The notes beneath the pieces were generated by a model. That model did not search any database. It was not told the origin of the DNA and saw only the letters and a list, made by a program, of their open reading frames with translations. The translations under genes were made by a program, and so were the position numbers. This document shows positions 49,251 through 63,320 of a stretch of DNA of 64,000 bases, piece after piece. The stretch comes from Balaenoptera acutorostrata (lineage: Eukaryota; Chordata; Mammalia; Artiodactyla; Balaenopteridae). The number at the start of each line of letters is the position of its first letter. Positions within the stretch are counted from its first letter, which is position 1. The DNA lies in the NCBI RefSeq assembly GCF_949987535.1, contig NW_026646045.1:1-64000 (forward strand), written 5' to 3'.

Positions 49251-51009
49251 AGTCAAGGGGGTGTAAAGCGGCATAAACACAGCCGTGAAAAGCAGCTAAA
49301 CCCCATTATAAAAATAAATTACTTTTCAAAACCCGTGAAACAAAGACAGTGAAAGAGAGAGAAATTCTTCCAAAATTCGTTCAGGGGCTGTGATGCAACC
49401 TGGATTGACCATATCTAGACCCACAGCTTATTGAGACATAAGGGTGGACACTCTTGGGGCTGAGAGGTTCGGTGAGGTTGGGTGAGCCAACGCAGACCCT
49501 TTCAAGTAATACTGCATGGTACCCATCCCATGGGTCCCAAATCTCCAGGTTCAAGGGCATCTTCCTACGTCGAAAACAGGCATGAGAAACCCAGAAGATG
49601 GTACACCGTGTGATCGGGAAAGGTTTCTAAAACGCACCTCATTTCTCATCTCCTTGGCTCGGGTTTGCCCTTCCAGCCGATTTACTAGCCATCTCCCTCC
49701 TTGGAGAATCAGCACCTTTAACCTCCTGTTCCGTACAGGTTGCAATTTGTCCTGAGGATGAACGGGAAGCGGGGGAACCAATGAGAGACTAGCTCTAGGT
49801 GTTGGGACAGGCACAGGTCACTCTATTTTCCCATCAGGAAGAAGAATTAAGCACAAGCTCAGCCTGCCCCCCAGAACCAGAAGAGGGCCTGAAGCAATCC
49901 TGCGCTTTTGCGGCCAGCTCCCAAAAAAGCGAGTTGAAAAATGGAGCTCAGGGGCACTGCAATTCACAAACCTGCAGAGTTTTAACTGATACCTCTCGTC
50001 CACAAATATATTAAGGGAAGGCAACGAAGAGGCTTTGAAAGCAAGGCAGAATTGCAGGAAACAGATTTCAGGAGGTAGATTCGAATCGCCTTGAAAGCAC
50101 ATGAAAAGCGGCAAAACGTGGACAATGATGCCCTTGGCCAAAAAGGGCGTATGCGTTTTTTCCTGAATATATTCAGGAAAAAACGCATACGCCCTTTTTG
50201 GCCAACCAAGCAACCTGGAAAGGCCAATCATTGCTCCAAAGAAGTCTCGCTTCCCAGCGGGCAAAAGGGCCATGCGGAAAAAAGTGTCCAAACCAGAACT
50301 GCACGACCGGCCATGGAGAAATGGGAGCCTTGCTTCACTGATGGGCGGGATGTAAATTGCCAACAGCCACTAGGGAGAAGTGTACGGTGTGTCCTGAAAC
50401 ATCTAAAAAATACAGCTTGGAGAGCATAGGGCACTTCCACTCATGGGCGTATAAATTGGGAAAACTAAAAATCAGCAAGACACAGGCACCCCAAAGTTTA
50501 GGGCTGCTCTGTTGACAAGAACCCCCACTTCATTACACCTTAAATATCCTAGGAAAGAGAAAAATGGATAAAGAAGTCGGGGTCCTCATGTACAATGGAA
50601 TATCACTCAGCCATGAAATCAACGTCATAAGGCTAGTAGCAGCACGATGAGTGGATTTAGGTACGACGATTCTAAGTGAAATAAGTCACACAGAAAAAGA
50701 CACTTATCCTAAGATATCACTTATAGAGGGAACGTAAAAACCGCTACACTTGAACTGAATTGCAAAACAGAACAGAGTCACACGTTTAGGAAACACACTA
50801 TGGCTGCTGAATGGGAAAGGTGAGGTGGGGTGATGCATAAAACAAGGGTTTCAAATTAGCTCCGATACCGTTCCATAAACCCAATATGTAAGAGACAAGA
50901 CCTATTCCTTTTTCAGTGAACTGGACTCAACACCCCTTATTCACCGCACAAGAATATATCTGACTAGTAAGAATCTTCAAACCTATGTATTGATAGCTCT
51001 CTGTAAGTG
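49251..51009 (+). repeat. Satellite unit 29 (family C)
   Basis: 1759 bp. C markers; AAGTCGGGG (50575) is shared only with unit 32. Palindrome 50134-50205. Confidence 0.96.
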
Positions 51010-52768
51010 AGTCAAGGGGGTGTAAAGCGGCATAAACACAGCCGTGAAAAGCAGCTAAACCCCATTATAAAAATAAATTACTTTTCAAAACCCGTGAAAC
51101 AAAGACAGTGAAAGAGAGAGAAATTCTTCAAAAATTCGTTCAGGGGCTGTGATGCAACCTGGATTGACCATATCTAGACCCACAGCTTATTGAGACATAA
51201 GGGTGGACACTCTTGGGGCTGAGAGGTTCGGTGAGGTTGGGTGAGCCAACGCAGACCCTTTCAAGTAATACTGCATGGTACCCATCCCATGGGTCCCAAA
51301 TCTCCAGGTTCAAGGGCATCTTCCTACGTCGAAAACAGGCATGAGAAACCCAGAAGATGGTACACCGTGTGATCGGGAAAGGTTTCTAAAACGCACCTCA
51401 TTTCTCATCTCCTTGGCTCGGGTTCGCCATTCCAGCCGATTTACTAGCCATCTCCCTCCTTGGAGAATCAGCACCTTTAACCTCCTGTTCCGTACAGGTT
51501 GCAATTTGTCCTGAGGATGAACGGGAAGAGGGGGAACCAATGAGAGACTAGCTCTAGGTGTTGGGACAGGCACAGGTCACTCTATTTTCCCATCAGGAAG
51601 AAGAATTAAGCACAAGCTCAGCCTGCCCCCCAGAACCAGAAGAGGGCCTGAAGCAATCCTGCGCTTTTGCGGCCAGCTCCTAAAAAAGCGAGTTGAAAAA
51701 TGGAGCTCAGGGGCACTGCAATTCACAAACCTGCAGAGTTTTAAATGATACCTTTCGTCCACAGATATATTAAGGGAAGGCAACGAAAAGGCTTTGAAAG
51801 CAAGGCAGAATTGCAGGAAACAGATTTCAGGAGGTAGATTCGAATCTCCTTGAAAGCACATGAAAAGCGGCAAAACGTGGACAATGATGCCCTTGGCCAA
51901 AAAGGGCGTATGCGTTTTTTCCTGAATATATTCAGGAAAAAACGCATACGCCCTTTTTGGCCAACCAAGCAACCTGGAAAGGCCAATCAGCGCTGCAAAG
52001 AAGTCTCGCTTCCCAGCGGGCAAAAGGGCCATGTGGAAAAAAGTGTCCAAACCAGAACTGCACGACCGGCCATGGAGAAACGGGAGCCTTGCTTCGCTGA
52101 TGGGCGGGATGTAAATTGCCAACAGCCACTCGGGAGAAGTGTACGGTGTGTCCTGAAACATCTAAAAAACACAGCTTGGAGAGCATAGGGCACTTCCACT
52201 CATGGGCGTATAAATTGGGAAAACTAAAAATCAGCAAGACACAGGCACCCCAAAGTTTAGGGCTGCTCTGTTGACAAGAACCCCCACTTCATTACACCTT
52301 AAATATCCTAGGAAAGAGAAAAATGGATAAAGAAGTTGGGGTCCTCATGTACAATGGAATATCACTCAGCCATGAAATCAACGTCATAAGGCTAGTAGCA
52401 GCACGATGAGTGGATTTAGGTACGACGATTCTAAGTGAAATAAGTCACACAGAAAAAGACACTTATCCTAAGATATCACTTATAGAGGGAACGTAAAAAC
52501 CGCTACACTTGAACTGAATTGCAAAACAGAACAGAGTCACACGTTTAGGAAACACACTATGGCTGCTGAATGGGAAAGGTGAGGTGGGGTGATGCATAAA
52601 ACAAGGGTTTCAAATTAGCTCAGATACCGTTCCATAAACCCAATATGTAAGAGACAAGACCTATTCCTTTTTCAGTGAACTGGACTCAACACCCCCTATT
52701 CACCGCACAAGAATATATCTGACTAGTAAGAATCTTCAAACCTATGTATTGATATCTCTCTGTAAGTG
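51010..52768 (+). repeat. Satellite unit 30 (family D, trimer variant)
   Basis: 1759 bp. D markers plus AGCTCCTAAAAAAGCG (51675), seen only in units 30, 33 and 36. TTCTTCAAAAATTCG and CATGTGGAAA are shared only with unit 33. It ends with CTCAGATACC, like unit 27. Palindrome 51893-51964. Confidence 0.96.
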
Positions 52769-54526
52769 AGTCAAGGGGGTGTAAAGCGGCATAAACACAG
52801 CCGTGAAAAGCAGCTAAACCCCATTATAAAAATAAATTACTTTTCAAAACCCGTGAAACAAAGACAGTGAAAGAGAGAGAAATTCTTCCAAAATTCGTTC
52901 AGGGGCTGTGATGCAACCTGGATTGACCATATCTAGACCCACAGCTTATTGAGACATAAGGGTGGACACTCTTGGGGCTGAGAGGTTCGGTGAGGTTGGG
53001 TGAGCCAACGCAGACCCTTTCAAGTAATACTGCATGGTACCCATCCCATGGGTCCCAAATCTCCAGGTTCAAGGGCATCTTCCTACGTCGAAAACAGGCA
53101 TGAGAAACCCAGAAGATGGTACACCGTGTGATCGGGAAAGGTTTCAAAAAGGAACCTCATTTCTCATCTCCTTGGCTCGGGTTCGCCATTCCAGCCGATT
53201 TACTAGCCATCTCCCTCCTTGGAGAATCAGCACCTTTAACCTCCTGTTCCGTACAGGTTGCAATTTGTCCTGAGGATGAACGGGAAGAGGGGGAACCAAT
53301 GAGAGACTAGCTCTAGGTGTTGGGACAGGCACAGTGTCTCTATTTTCCCATCAGGAAGAAGATTTAAGCACAAGCTCAGCCTGCCCCCCAGAACCAGAAG
53401 AGGGCCTGAAGCAATCCTGCGCTTTTGCGGCCAGCTCCCAAAAAAGCGAGTTGAAAAATGGAGCTCAGGGGCACTGCAATTCACAAACCTGCAGAGTTTT
53501 AACTGATACCTCTCGTCCACAAATATATTAAGGGAAGGCAACGAAGAGGCTTTGAAAGCAAGGCAGAATTGCAGGAAACAGATTTCAGGAGGTAGATTCG
53601 AATCGCCTTGAAAGCACATGAAAAGCGGCAAAACGTGGACAATGATGCCCTTGGCCAAAAAGGGCGTATGCGTTTTTTCCTGAATATATTCAGGAAAAAA
53701 CGCATACGCCCTTTTTGGCCAACCAAGCAACCTGGAAAGGCCAATCATTGCTCCAAAGAAGTCTCGCTTCCCAGCGGGCAAAAGGGCCATGCGGAAAAAA
53801 GTGTCCAAACCAGAACTGCACGACCGGCCATGGAGAAATGGGAGCCTTGCTTCACTGATGGGCGGGATGTAAATTGCCAACAGCCACTAGGGAGAAGTGT
53901 ACGGTGTGTCCTGAAACATCTAAAAAATACAGCTTGGAGAGCATAGGGCACTTCCACTCATGGGCGTATAAATTGGGAAAACTAAAAATCAGCAAGACAC
54001 AGGCACCCCAAAGTTTAGGGCTGCTCTGTTGACAAGAACCCCCACTTCATTACACCTTAAATATCCTAGGAAAGAGAAAAATGGATAAAGAAGTTGGGGT
54101 CCTCATGTACAATGGAATATCACTCAGCCATGAAATCAACGTCATAAGGCTAGTAGCAGCACGATGAGTGGATTTAGGTACGACGATTCTAAGTGAAATA
54201 AGTCACACAGAAAAAGACACTTATCCTAAGATATCACTTATAGAGGGAACGTAAAAACCGCTACACTTGAACTGAATTGCAAAACAGAACAGAGTCACAC
54301 GTTTAGGAAACACACTATGGCTGCTGAATGGGAAAGGTGAGGTGGGGTGATGCATAAAACAAGGGTTTCAAATTAGCTCCGATACCGTTCCATAAACCCA
54401 ATATGTAAGAGACAAGACCTATTCCTTTTTCAGTGAACTGGACTCAACACCCCTTATTCACCGCACAAGAATATATCTGACTAGTAAGAATCTTCAAACC
54501 TATGTATTGATAGCTCTCTGTAAGTG
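52769..54526 (+). repeat. Satellite unit 31 (family C*)
   Basis: 1758 bp. Three clustered changes set C* apart: GTTTCAAAAAGGAACC (53141), CACAGTGTCTC (about 53330, one base shorter) and GAAGATTTAAG (53358). The rest is C-like. Palindrome 53651-53722. Confidence 0.96.
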
Positions 54527-56285
54527 AGTCAAGGGGGTGTAAAGCGGCATAAACACAGCCGTGAAAAGCAGCTAAACCCCATTATAAAAATAAATTACTT
54601 TTCAAAACCCGTGAAACAAAGACAGTGAAAGAGAGAGAAATTCTTCCAAAATTCGTTCAGGGGCTGTGATGCAACCTGGATTGACCATATCTAGACCCAC
54701 AGCTTATTGAGACATAAGGGTGGACACTCTTGGGGCTGAGAGGTTCGGTGAGGTTGGGTGAGCCAACGCAGACCCTTTCAAGTAATACTGCATGGTACCC
54801 ATCCCATGGGTCCCAAATCTCCAGGTTCAAGGGCATCTTCCTACGTCGAAAACAGGCATGAGAAACCCAGAAGATGGTACACCGTGTGATCGGGAAAGGT
54901 TTCTAAAACGCACCTCATTTCTCATCTCCTTGGCTCGGGTTTGCCCTTCCAGCCGATTTACTAGCCATCTCCCTCCTTGGAGAATCAGCACCTTTAACCT
55001 CCTGTTCCGTACAGGTTGCAATTTGTCCTGAGGATGAACGGGAAGCGGGGGAACCAATGAGAGACTAGCTCTAGGTGTTGGGACAGGCACAGGTCACTCT
55101 ATTTTCCCATCAGGAAGAAGAATTAAGCACAAGCTCAGCCTGCCCCCCAGAACCAGAAGAGGGCCTGAAGCAATCCTGCGCTTTTGCGGCCAGCTCCCAA
55201 AAAAGCGAGTTGAAAAATGGAGCTCAGGGGCACTGCAATTCACAAACCTGCAGAGTTTTAACTGATACCTCTCGTCCACAAATATATTAAGGGAAGGCAA
55301 CGAAGAGGCTTTGAAAGCAAGGCAGAATTGCAGGAAACAGATTTCAGGAGGTAGATTCGAATCGCCTTGAAAGCACATGAAAAGCGGCAAAACGTGGACA
55401 ATGATGCCCTTGGCCAAAAAGGGCGTATGCGTTTTTTCCTGAATATATTCAGGAAAAAACGCATACGCCCTTTTTGGCCAACCAAGCAACCTGGAAAGGC
55501 CAATCATTGCTCCAAAGAAGTCTCGCTTCCCAGCGGGCAAAAGGGCCATGCGGAAAAAAGTGTCCAAACCAGAACTGCACGACCGGCCATGGAGAAATGG
55601 GAGCCTTGCTTCACTGATGGGCGGGATGTAAATTGCCAACAGCCACTAGGGAGAAGTGTACGGTGTGTCCTGAAACATCTAAAAAATACAGCTTGGAGAG
55701 CATAGGGCACTTCCACTCATGGGCGTATAAATTGGGAAAACTAAAAATCAGCAAGACACAGGCACCCCAAAGTTTAGGGCTGCTCTGTTGACAAGAACCC
55801 CCACTTCATTACACCTTAAATATCCTAGGAAAGAGAAAAATGGATAAAGAAGTCGGGGTCCTCATGTACAATGGAATATCACTCAGCCATGAAATCAACG
55901 TCATAAGGCTAGTAGCAGCACGATGAGTGGATTTAGGTACGACGATTCTAAGTGAAATAAGTCACACAGAAAAAGACACTTATCCTAAGATATCACTTAT
56001 AGAGGGAACGTAAAAACCGCTACACTTGAACTGAATTGCAAAACAGAACAGAGTCACACGTTTAGGAAACACACTATGGCTGCTGAATGGGAAAGGTGAG
56101 GTGGGGTGATGCATAAAACAAGGGTTTCAAATTAGCTCCGATACCGTTCCATAAACCCAATATGTAAGAGACAAGACCTATTCCTTTTTCAGTGAACTGG
56201 ACTCAACACCCCTTATTCACCGCACAAGAATATATCTGACTAGTAAGAATCTTCAAACCTATGTATTGATAGCTCTCTGTAAGTG
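54527..56285 (+). repeat. Satellite unit 32 (family C)
   Basis: 1759 bp. Counterpart of unit 29, sharing AAGTCGGGG (55851). Palindrome 55410-55481. Confidence 0.96.
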
Positions 56286-58044
56286 AGTCAAGGGGGTGTA
56301 AAGCGGCATAAACACAGCCGTGAAAAGCAGCTAAACCCCATTATAAAAATAAATTACTTTTCAAAACCCGTGAAACAAAGACAGTGAAAGAGAGAGAAAT
56401 TCTTCAAAAATTCGTTCAGGGGCTGTGATGCAACCTGGATTGACCATATCTAGACCCACAGCTTATTGAGACATAAGGGTGGACACTCTTGGGGCTGAGA
56501 GGTTCGGTGAGGTTGGGTGAGCCAACGCAGACCCTTTCAAGTAATACTGCATGGTACCCATCCCATGGGTCCCAAATCTCCAGGTTCAAGGGCATCTTCC
56601 TACGTCGAAAACAGGCATGAGAAACCCAGAAGATGGTACACCGTGTGATCGGGAAAGGTTTCTAAAACGCACCTCATTTCTCATCTCCTTGGCTCGGGTT
56701 CGCCATTCCAGCCGATTTACTAGCCATCTCCCTCCTTGGAGAATCAGCACCTTTAACCTCCTGTTCCGTACAGGTTGCAATTTGTCCTGAGGATGAACGG
56801 GAAGAGGGGGAACCAATGAGAGACTAGCTCTAGGTGTTGGGACAGGCACAGGTCACTCTATTTTCCCATCAGGAAGAAGAATTAAGCACAAGCTCAGCCT
56901 GCCCCCCAGAACCAGAAGAGGGCCTGAAGCAATCCTGCGCTTTTGCGGCCAGCTCCTAAAAAAGCGAGTTGAAAAATGGAGCTCAGGGGCACTGCAATTC
57001 ACAAACCTGCAGAGTTTTAAATGATACCTTTCGTCCACAGATATATTAAGGGAAGGCAACGAAAAGGCTTTGAAAGCAAGGCAGAATTGCAGGAAACAGA
57101 TTTCAGGAGGTAGATTCGAATCTCCTTGAAAGCACATGAAAAGCGGCAAAACGTGGACAATGATGCCCTTGGCCAAAAAGGGCGTATGCGTTTTTTCCTG
57201 AATATATTCAGGAAAAAACGCATACGCCCTTTTTGGCCAACCAAGCAACCTGGAAAGGCCAATCAGCGCTGCAAAGAAGTCTCGCTTCCCAGCGGGCAAA
57301 AGGGCCATGTGGAAAAAAGTGTCCAAACCAGAACTGCACGACCGGCCATGGAGAAACGGGAGCCTTGCTTCGCTGATGGGCGGGATGTAAATTGCCAACA
57401 GCCACTCGGGAGAAGTGTACGGTGTGTCCTGAAACATCTAAAAAACACAGCTTGGAGAGCATAGGGCACTTCCACTCATGGGCGTATAAATTGGGAAAAC
57501 TAAAAATCAGCAAGACACAGGCACCCCAAAGTTTAGGGCTGCTCTGTTGACAAGAACCCCCACTTCATTACACCTTAAATATCCTAGGAAAGAGAAAAAT
57601 GGATAAAGAAGTTGGGGTCCTCATGTACAATGGAATATCACTCAGCCATGAAATCAACGTCATAAGGCTAGTAGCAGCACGATGAGTGGATTTAGGTACG
57701 ACGATTCTAAGTGAAATAAGTCACACAGAAAAAGACACTTATCCTAAGATATCACTTATAGAGGGAACGTAAAAACCGCTACACTTGAACTGAATTGCAA
57801 AACAGAACAGAGTCACACGTTTAGGAAACACACTATGGCTGCTGAATGGGAAAGGTGAGGTGGGGTGATGCATAAAACAAGGGTTTCAAATTAGCTCAGA
57901 TACCGTTCCATAAACCCAATATGTAAGAGACAAGACCTATTCCTTTTTCAGTGAACTGGACTCAACACCCCCTATTCACCGCACAAGAATATATCTGACT
58001 AGTAAGAATCTTCAAACCTATGTATTGATATCTCTCTGTAAGTG
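56286..58044 (+). repeat. Satellite unit 33 (family D, trimer variant)
   Basis: 1759 bp. Counterpart of unit 30, with AGCTCCTAAAAAAGCG (56951) and CATGTGGAAA (57306). Palindrome 57169-57240. Confidence 0.96.
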
Positions 58045-59802
58045 AGTCAAGGGGGTGTAAAGCGGCATAAACACAGCCGTGAAAAGCAGCTAAACCCCAT
58101 TATAAAAATAAATTACTTTTCAAAACCCGTGAAACAAAGACAGTGAAAGAGAGAGAAATTCTTCCAAAATTCGTTCAGGGGCTGTGATGCAACCTGGATT
58201 GACCATATCTAGACCCACAGCTTATTGAGACATAAGGGTGGACACTCTTGGGGCTGAGAGGTTCGGTGAGGTTGGGTGAGCCAACGCAGACCCTTTCAAG
58301 TAATACTGCATGGTACCCATCCCATGGGTCCCAAATCTCCAGGTTCAAGGGCATCTTCCTACGTCGAAAACAGGCATGAGAAACCCAGAAGATGGTACAC
58401 CGTGTGATCGGGAAAGGTTTCAAAAAGGAACCTCATTTCTCATCTCCTTGGCTCGGGTTCGCCATTCCAGCCGATTTACTAGCCATCTCCCTCCTTGGAG
58501 AATCAGCACCTTTAACCTCCTGTTCCGTACAGGTTGCAATTTGTCCTGAGGATGAACGGGAAGAGGGGGAACCAATGAGAGACTAGCTCTAGGTGTTGGG
58601 ACAGGCACAGTGTCTCTATTTTCCCATCAGGAAGAAGATTTAAGCACAAGCTCAGCCTGCCCCCCAGAACCAGAAGAGGGCCTGAAGCAATCCTGCGCTT
58701 TTGCGGCCAGCTCCCAAAAAAGCGAGTTGAAAAATGGAGCTCAGGGGCACTGCAATTCACAAACCTGCAGAGTTTTAACTGATACCTCTCGTCCACAAAT
58801 ATATTAAGGGAAGGCAACGAAGAGGCTTTGAAAGCAAGGCAGAATTGCAGGAAACAGATTTCAGGAGGTAGATTCGAATCGCCTTGAAAGCACATGAAAA
58901 GCGGCAAAACGTGGACAATGATGCCCTTGGCCAAAAAGGGCGTATGCGTTTTTTCCTGAATATATTCAGGAAAAAACGCATACGCCCTTTTTGGCCAACC
59001 AAGCAACCTGGAAAGGCCAATCATTGCTCCAAAGAAGTCTCGCTTCCCAGCGGGCAAAAGGGCCATGCGGAAAAAAGTGTCCAAACCAGAACTGCACGAC
59101 CGGCCATGGAGAAATGGGAGCCTTGCTTCACTGATGGGCGGGATGTAAATTGCCAACAGCCACTAGGGAGAAGTGTACGGTGTGTCCTGAAACATCTAAA
59201 AAATACAGCTTGGAGAGCATAGGGCACTTCCACTCATGGGCGTATAAATTGGGAAAACTAAAAATCAGCAAGACACAGGCACCCCAAAGTTTAGGGCTGC
59301 TCTGTTGACAAGAACCCCCACTTCATTACACCTTAAATATCCTAGGAAAGAGAAAAATGGATAAAGAAGTTGGGGTCCTCATGTACAATGGAATATCACT
59401 CAGCCATGAAATCAACGTCATAAGGCTAGTAGCAGCACGATGAGTGGATTTAGGTACGACGATTCTAAGTGAAATAAGTCACACAGAAAAAGACACTTAT
59501 CCTAAGATATCACTTATAGAGGGAACGTAAAAACCGCTACACTTGAACTGAATTGCAAAACAGAACAGAGTCACACGTTTAGGAAACACACTATGGCTGC
59601 TGAATGGGAAAGGTGAGGTGGGGTGATGCATAAAACAAGGGTTTCAAATTAGCTCCGATACCGTTCCATAAACCCAATATGTAAGAGACAAGACCTATTC
59701 CTTTTTCAGTGAACTGGACTCAACACCCCTTATTCACCGCACAAGAATATATCTGACTAGTAAGAATCTTCAAACCTATGTATTGATAGCTCTCTGTAAG
59801 TG
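58045..59802 (+). repeat. Satellite unit 34 (family C*)
   Basis: 1758 bp. Counterpart of unit 31 with the same three clusters, first at 58417. Palindrome 58927-58998. Confidence 0.96.
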
Positions 59803-61561
59803 AGTCAAGGGGGTGTAAAGCGGCATAAACACAGCCGTGAAAAGCAGCTAAACCCCATTATAAAAATAAATTACTTTTCAAAACCCGTGAAACAAAGACA
59901 GTGAAAGAGAGAGAAATTCTTCCAAAATTCGTTCAGGGGCTGTGATGCAACCTGGATTGACCATATCTAGACCCACAGCTTATTGAGACATAAGGGTGGA
60001 CACTCTTGGGGCTGAGAGGTTCGGTGAGGTTGGGTGAGCCAACGCAGACCCTTTCAAGTAATACTGCATGGTACCCATCCCATGGGTCCCAAATCTCCAG
60101 GTTCAAGGGCATCTTCCTACGTCGAAAACAGGCATGAGAAACCCAGAAGATGGTACACCGTGTGATCGGGAAAGGTTTCTAAAACGCACCTCATTTCTCA
60201 TCTCCTTGGCTCGGGTTTGCCCTTCCAGCCGATTTACTAGCCATCTCCCTCCTTGGAGAATCAGCACCTTTAACCTCCTGTTCCGTACAGGTTGCAATTT
60301 GTCCTGAGGATGAACGGGAAGCGGGGGAACCAATGAGAGACTAGCTCTAGGTGTTGGGACAGGCACAGGTCACTCTATTTTCCCATCAGGAAGAAGAATT
60401 AAGCACAAGCTCAGCCTGCCCCCCAGAACCAGAAGAGGGCCTGAAGCAATCCTGCGCTTTTGCGGCCAGCTCCCAAAAAAGCGAGTTGAAAAATGGAGCT
60501 CAGGGGCACTGCAATTCACAAACCTGCAGAGTTTTAACTGATACCTCTCGTCCACAAATATATTAAGGGAAGGCAACGAAGAGGCTTTGAAAGCAAGGCA
60601 GAATTGCAGGAAACAGATTTCAGGAGGTAGATTCGAATCGCCTTGAAAGCACATGAAAAGCGGCAAAACGTGGACAATGATGCCCTTGGCCAAAAAGGGC
60701 GTATGCGTTTTTTCCTGAATATATTCAGGAAAAAACGCATACGCCCTTTTTGGCCAACCAAGCAACCTGGAAAGGCCAATCATTGCTCCAAAGAAGTCTC
60801 GCTTCCCAGCGGGCAAAAGGGCCATGCGGAAAAAAGTGTCCAAACCAGAACTGCACGACCGGCCATGGAGAAATGGGAGCCTTGCTTCACTGATGGGCGG
60901 GATGTAAATTGCCAACAGCCACTAGGGAGAAGTGTACGGTGTGTCCTGAAACATCTAAAAAATACAGCTTGGAGAGCATAGGGCACTTCCACTCATGGGC
61001 GTATAAATTGGGAAAACTAAAAATCAGCAAGACACAGGCACCCCAAAGTTTAGGGCTGCTCTGTTGACAAGAACCCCCACTTCATTACACCTTAAATATC
61101 CTAGGAAAGAGAAAAATGGATAAAGAAGTTGGGGTCCTCATGTACAATGGAATATCACTCAGCCATGAAATCAACGTCATAAGGCTAGTAGCAGCACGAT
61201 GAGTGGATTTAGGTACGACGATTCTAAGTGAAATAAGTCACACAGAAAAAGACACTTATCCTAAGATATCACTTATAGAGGGAACGTAAAAACCGCTACA
61301 CTTGAACTGAATTGCAAAACAGAACAGAGTCACACGTTTAGGAAACACACTATGGCTGCTGAATGGGAAAGGTGAGGTGGGGTGATGCATAAAACAAGGG
61401 TTTCAAATTAGCTCCGATACCGTTCCATAAACCCAATATGTAAGAGACAAGACCTATTCCTTTTTCAGTGAACTGGACTCAACACCCCTTATTCACCGCA
61501 CAAGAATATATCTGACTAGTAAGAATCTTCAAACCTATGTATTGATAGCTCTCTGTAAGTG
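59803..61561 (+). repeat. Satellite unit 35 (family C)
   Basis: 1759 bp. C markers, with AAGTTGGGG rather than the AAGTCGGGG of units 29 and 32. Palindrome 60686-60757. Confidence 0.96.
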
Positions 61562-63320
61562 AGTCAAGGGGGTGTAAAGCGGCATAAACACAGCCGTGAA
61601 AAGCAGCTAAACCCCATTATAAAAATAAATTACTTTTCAAAACCCGTGAAACAAAGACAGTGAAAGAGAGAGAAATTCTTCCAAAATTCGTTCAGGGGCT
61701 GTGATGCAACCTGGATTGACCATATCTAGACCCACAGCTTATTGAGACATAAGGGTGGACACTCTTGGGGCTGAGAGGTTCGGTGAGGTTGGGTGAGCCA
61801 ACGCAGACCCTTTCAAGTAATACTGCATGGTACCCATCCCATGGGTCCCAAATCTCCAGGTTCAAGGGCATCTTCCTACGTCGAAAACAGGCATGAGAAA
61901 CCCAGAAGATGGTACACCGTGTGATCGGGAAAGGTTTCTAAAACGCACCTCATTTCTCATCTCCTTGGCTCGGGTTCGCCATTCCAGCCGATTTACTAGC
62001 CATCTCCCTCCTTGGAGAATCAGCACCTTTAACCTCCTGTTCCGTACAGGTTGCAATTTGTCCTGAGGATGAACGGGAAGAGGGGGAACCAATGAGAGAC
62101 TAGCTCTAGGTGTTGGGACAGGCACAGGTCACTCTATTTTCCCATCAGGAAGAAGAATTAAGCACAAGCTCAGCCTGCCCCCCAGAACCAGAAGAGGGCC
62201 TGAAGCAATCCTGCGCTTTTGCGGCCAGCTCCTAAAAAAGCGAGTTGAAAAATGGAGCTCAGGGGCACTGCAATTCACAAACCTGCAGAGTTTTAAATGA
62301 TACCTTTCGTCCACAGATATATTAAGGGAAGGCAACGAAAAGGCTTTGAAAGCAAGGCAGAATTGCAGGAAACAGATTTCAGGAGGTAGATTCGAATCTC
62401 CTTGAAAGCACATGAAAAGCGGCAAAACGTGGACAATGATGCCCTTGGCCAAAAAGGGCGTATGCGTTTTTTCCTGAATATATTCAGGAAAAAACGCATA
62501 CGCCCTTTTTGGCCAACCAAGCAACCTGGAAAGGCCAATCAGCGCTGCAAAGAAGTCTCGCTTCCCAGCGGGCAAAAGGGCCATGCGGAAAAAAGTGTCC
62601 AAACCAGAACTGCACGACCGGCCATGGAGAAACGGGAGCCTTGCTTCGCTGATGGGCGGGATGTAAATTGCCAACAGCCACTCGGGAGAAGTGTACGGTG
62701 TGTCCTGAAACATCTAAAAAACACAGCTTGGAGAGCATAGGGCACTTCCACTCATGGGCGTATAAATTGGGAAAACTAAAAATCAGCAAGACACAGGCAC
62801 CCCAAAGTTTAGGGCTGCTCTGTTGACAAGAACCCCCACTTCATTACACCTTAAATATCCTAGGAAAGAGAAAAATGGATAAAGAAGTTGGGGTCCTCAT
62901 GTACAATGGAATATCACTCAGCCATGAAATCAACGTCATAAGGCTAGTAGCAGCACGATGAGTGGATTTAGGTACGACGATTCTAAGTGAAATAAGTCAC
63001 ACAGAAAAAGACACTTATCCTAAGATATCACTTATAGAGGGAACGTAAAAACCGCTACACTTGAACTGAATTGCAAAACAGAACAGAGTCACACGTTTAG
63101 GAAACACACTATGGCTGCTGAATGGGAAAGGTGAGGTGGGGTGATGCATAAAACAAGGGTTTCAAATTAGCTCAGATACCGTTCCATAAACCCAATATGT
63201 AAGAGACAAGACCTATTCCTTTTTCAGTGAACTGGACTCAACACCCCCTATTCACCGCACAAGAATATATCTGACTAGTAAGAATCTTCAAACCTATGTA
63301 TTGATATCTCTCTGTAAGTG
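61562..63320 (+). repeat. Satellite unit 36 (family D, trimer variant)
   Basis: 1759 bp. Keeps AGCTCCTAAAAAAGCG (62227) but has CATGCGG and CTTCCAAAATTCG, so it is less derived than units 30 and 33. Palindrome 62445-62516. Confidence 0.96.

Larger units (their letters stand above)
47492..52768 (+). repeat. Start of a third nine-unit copy (units 28-30, order B C D)
   Basis: Units 28, 29 and 30 repeat the B, C, D order that opens copies 1 and 2. The order then leaves the pattern: the unit after D is C*, not E. Units 29-30 also belong to the three-unit repeat that follows, so the three-unit amplification probably grew out of this truncated copy. Confidence 0.7.
49251..54526 (+). repeat. Three-unit higher-order repeat, copy 1 (units 29-31, C D C*)
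   Basis: Its 5276 bp recur next door. Variants confined to copies 1 and 2 include GAAGTCGGGG (50574 and 55850), TTCTTCAAAAATTCG (51125 and 56400) and CATGTGGAAA (52030 and 57306). Confidence 0.92.
54527..59802 (+). repeat. Three-unit higher-order repeat, copy 2 (units 32-34)
   Basis: Also exactly 5276 bp, and by eye almost indistinguishable from copy 1, so this is probably the youngest duplication in the window. An assembly duplication is the alternative to exclude. Confidence 0.92.
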
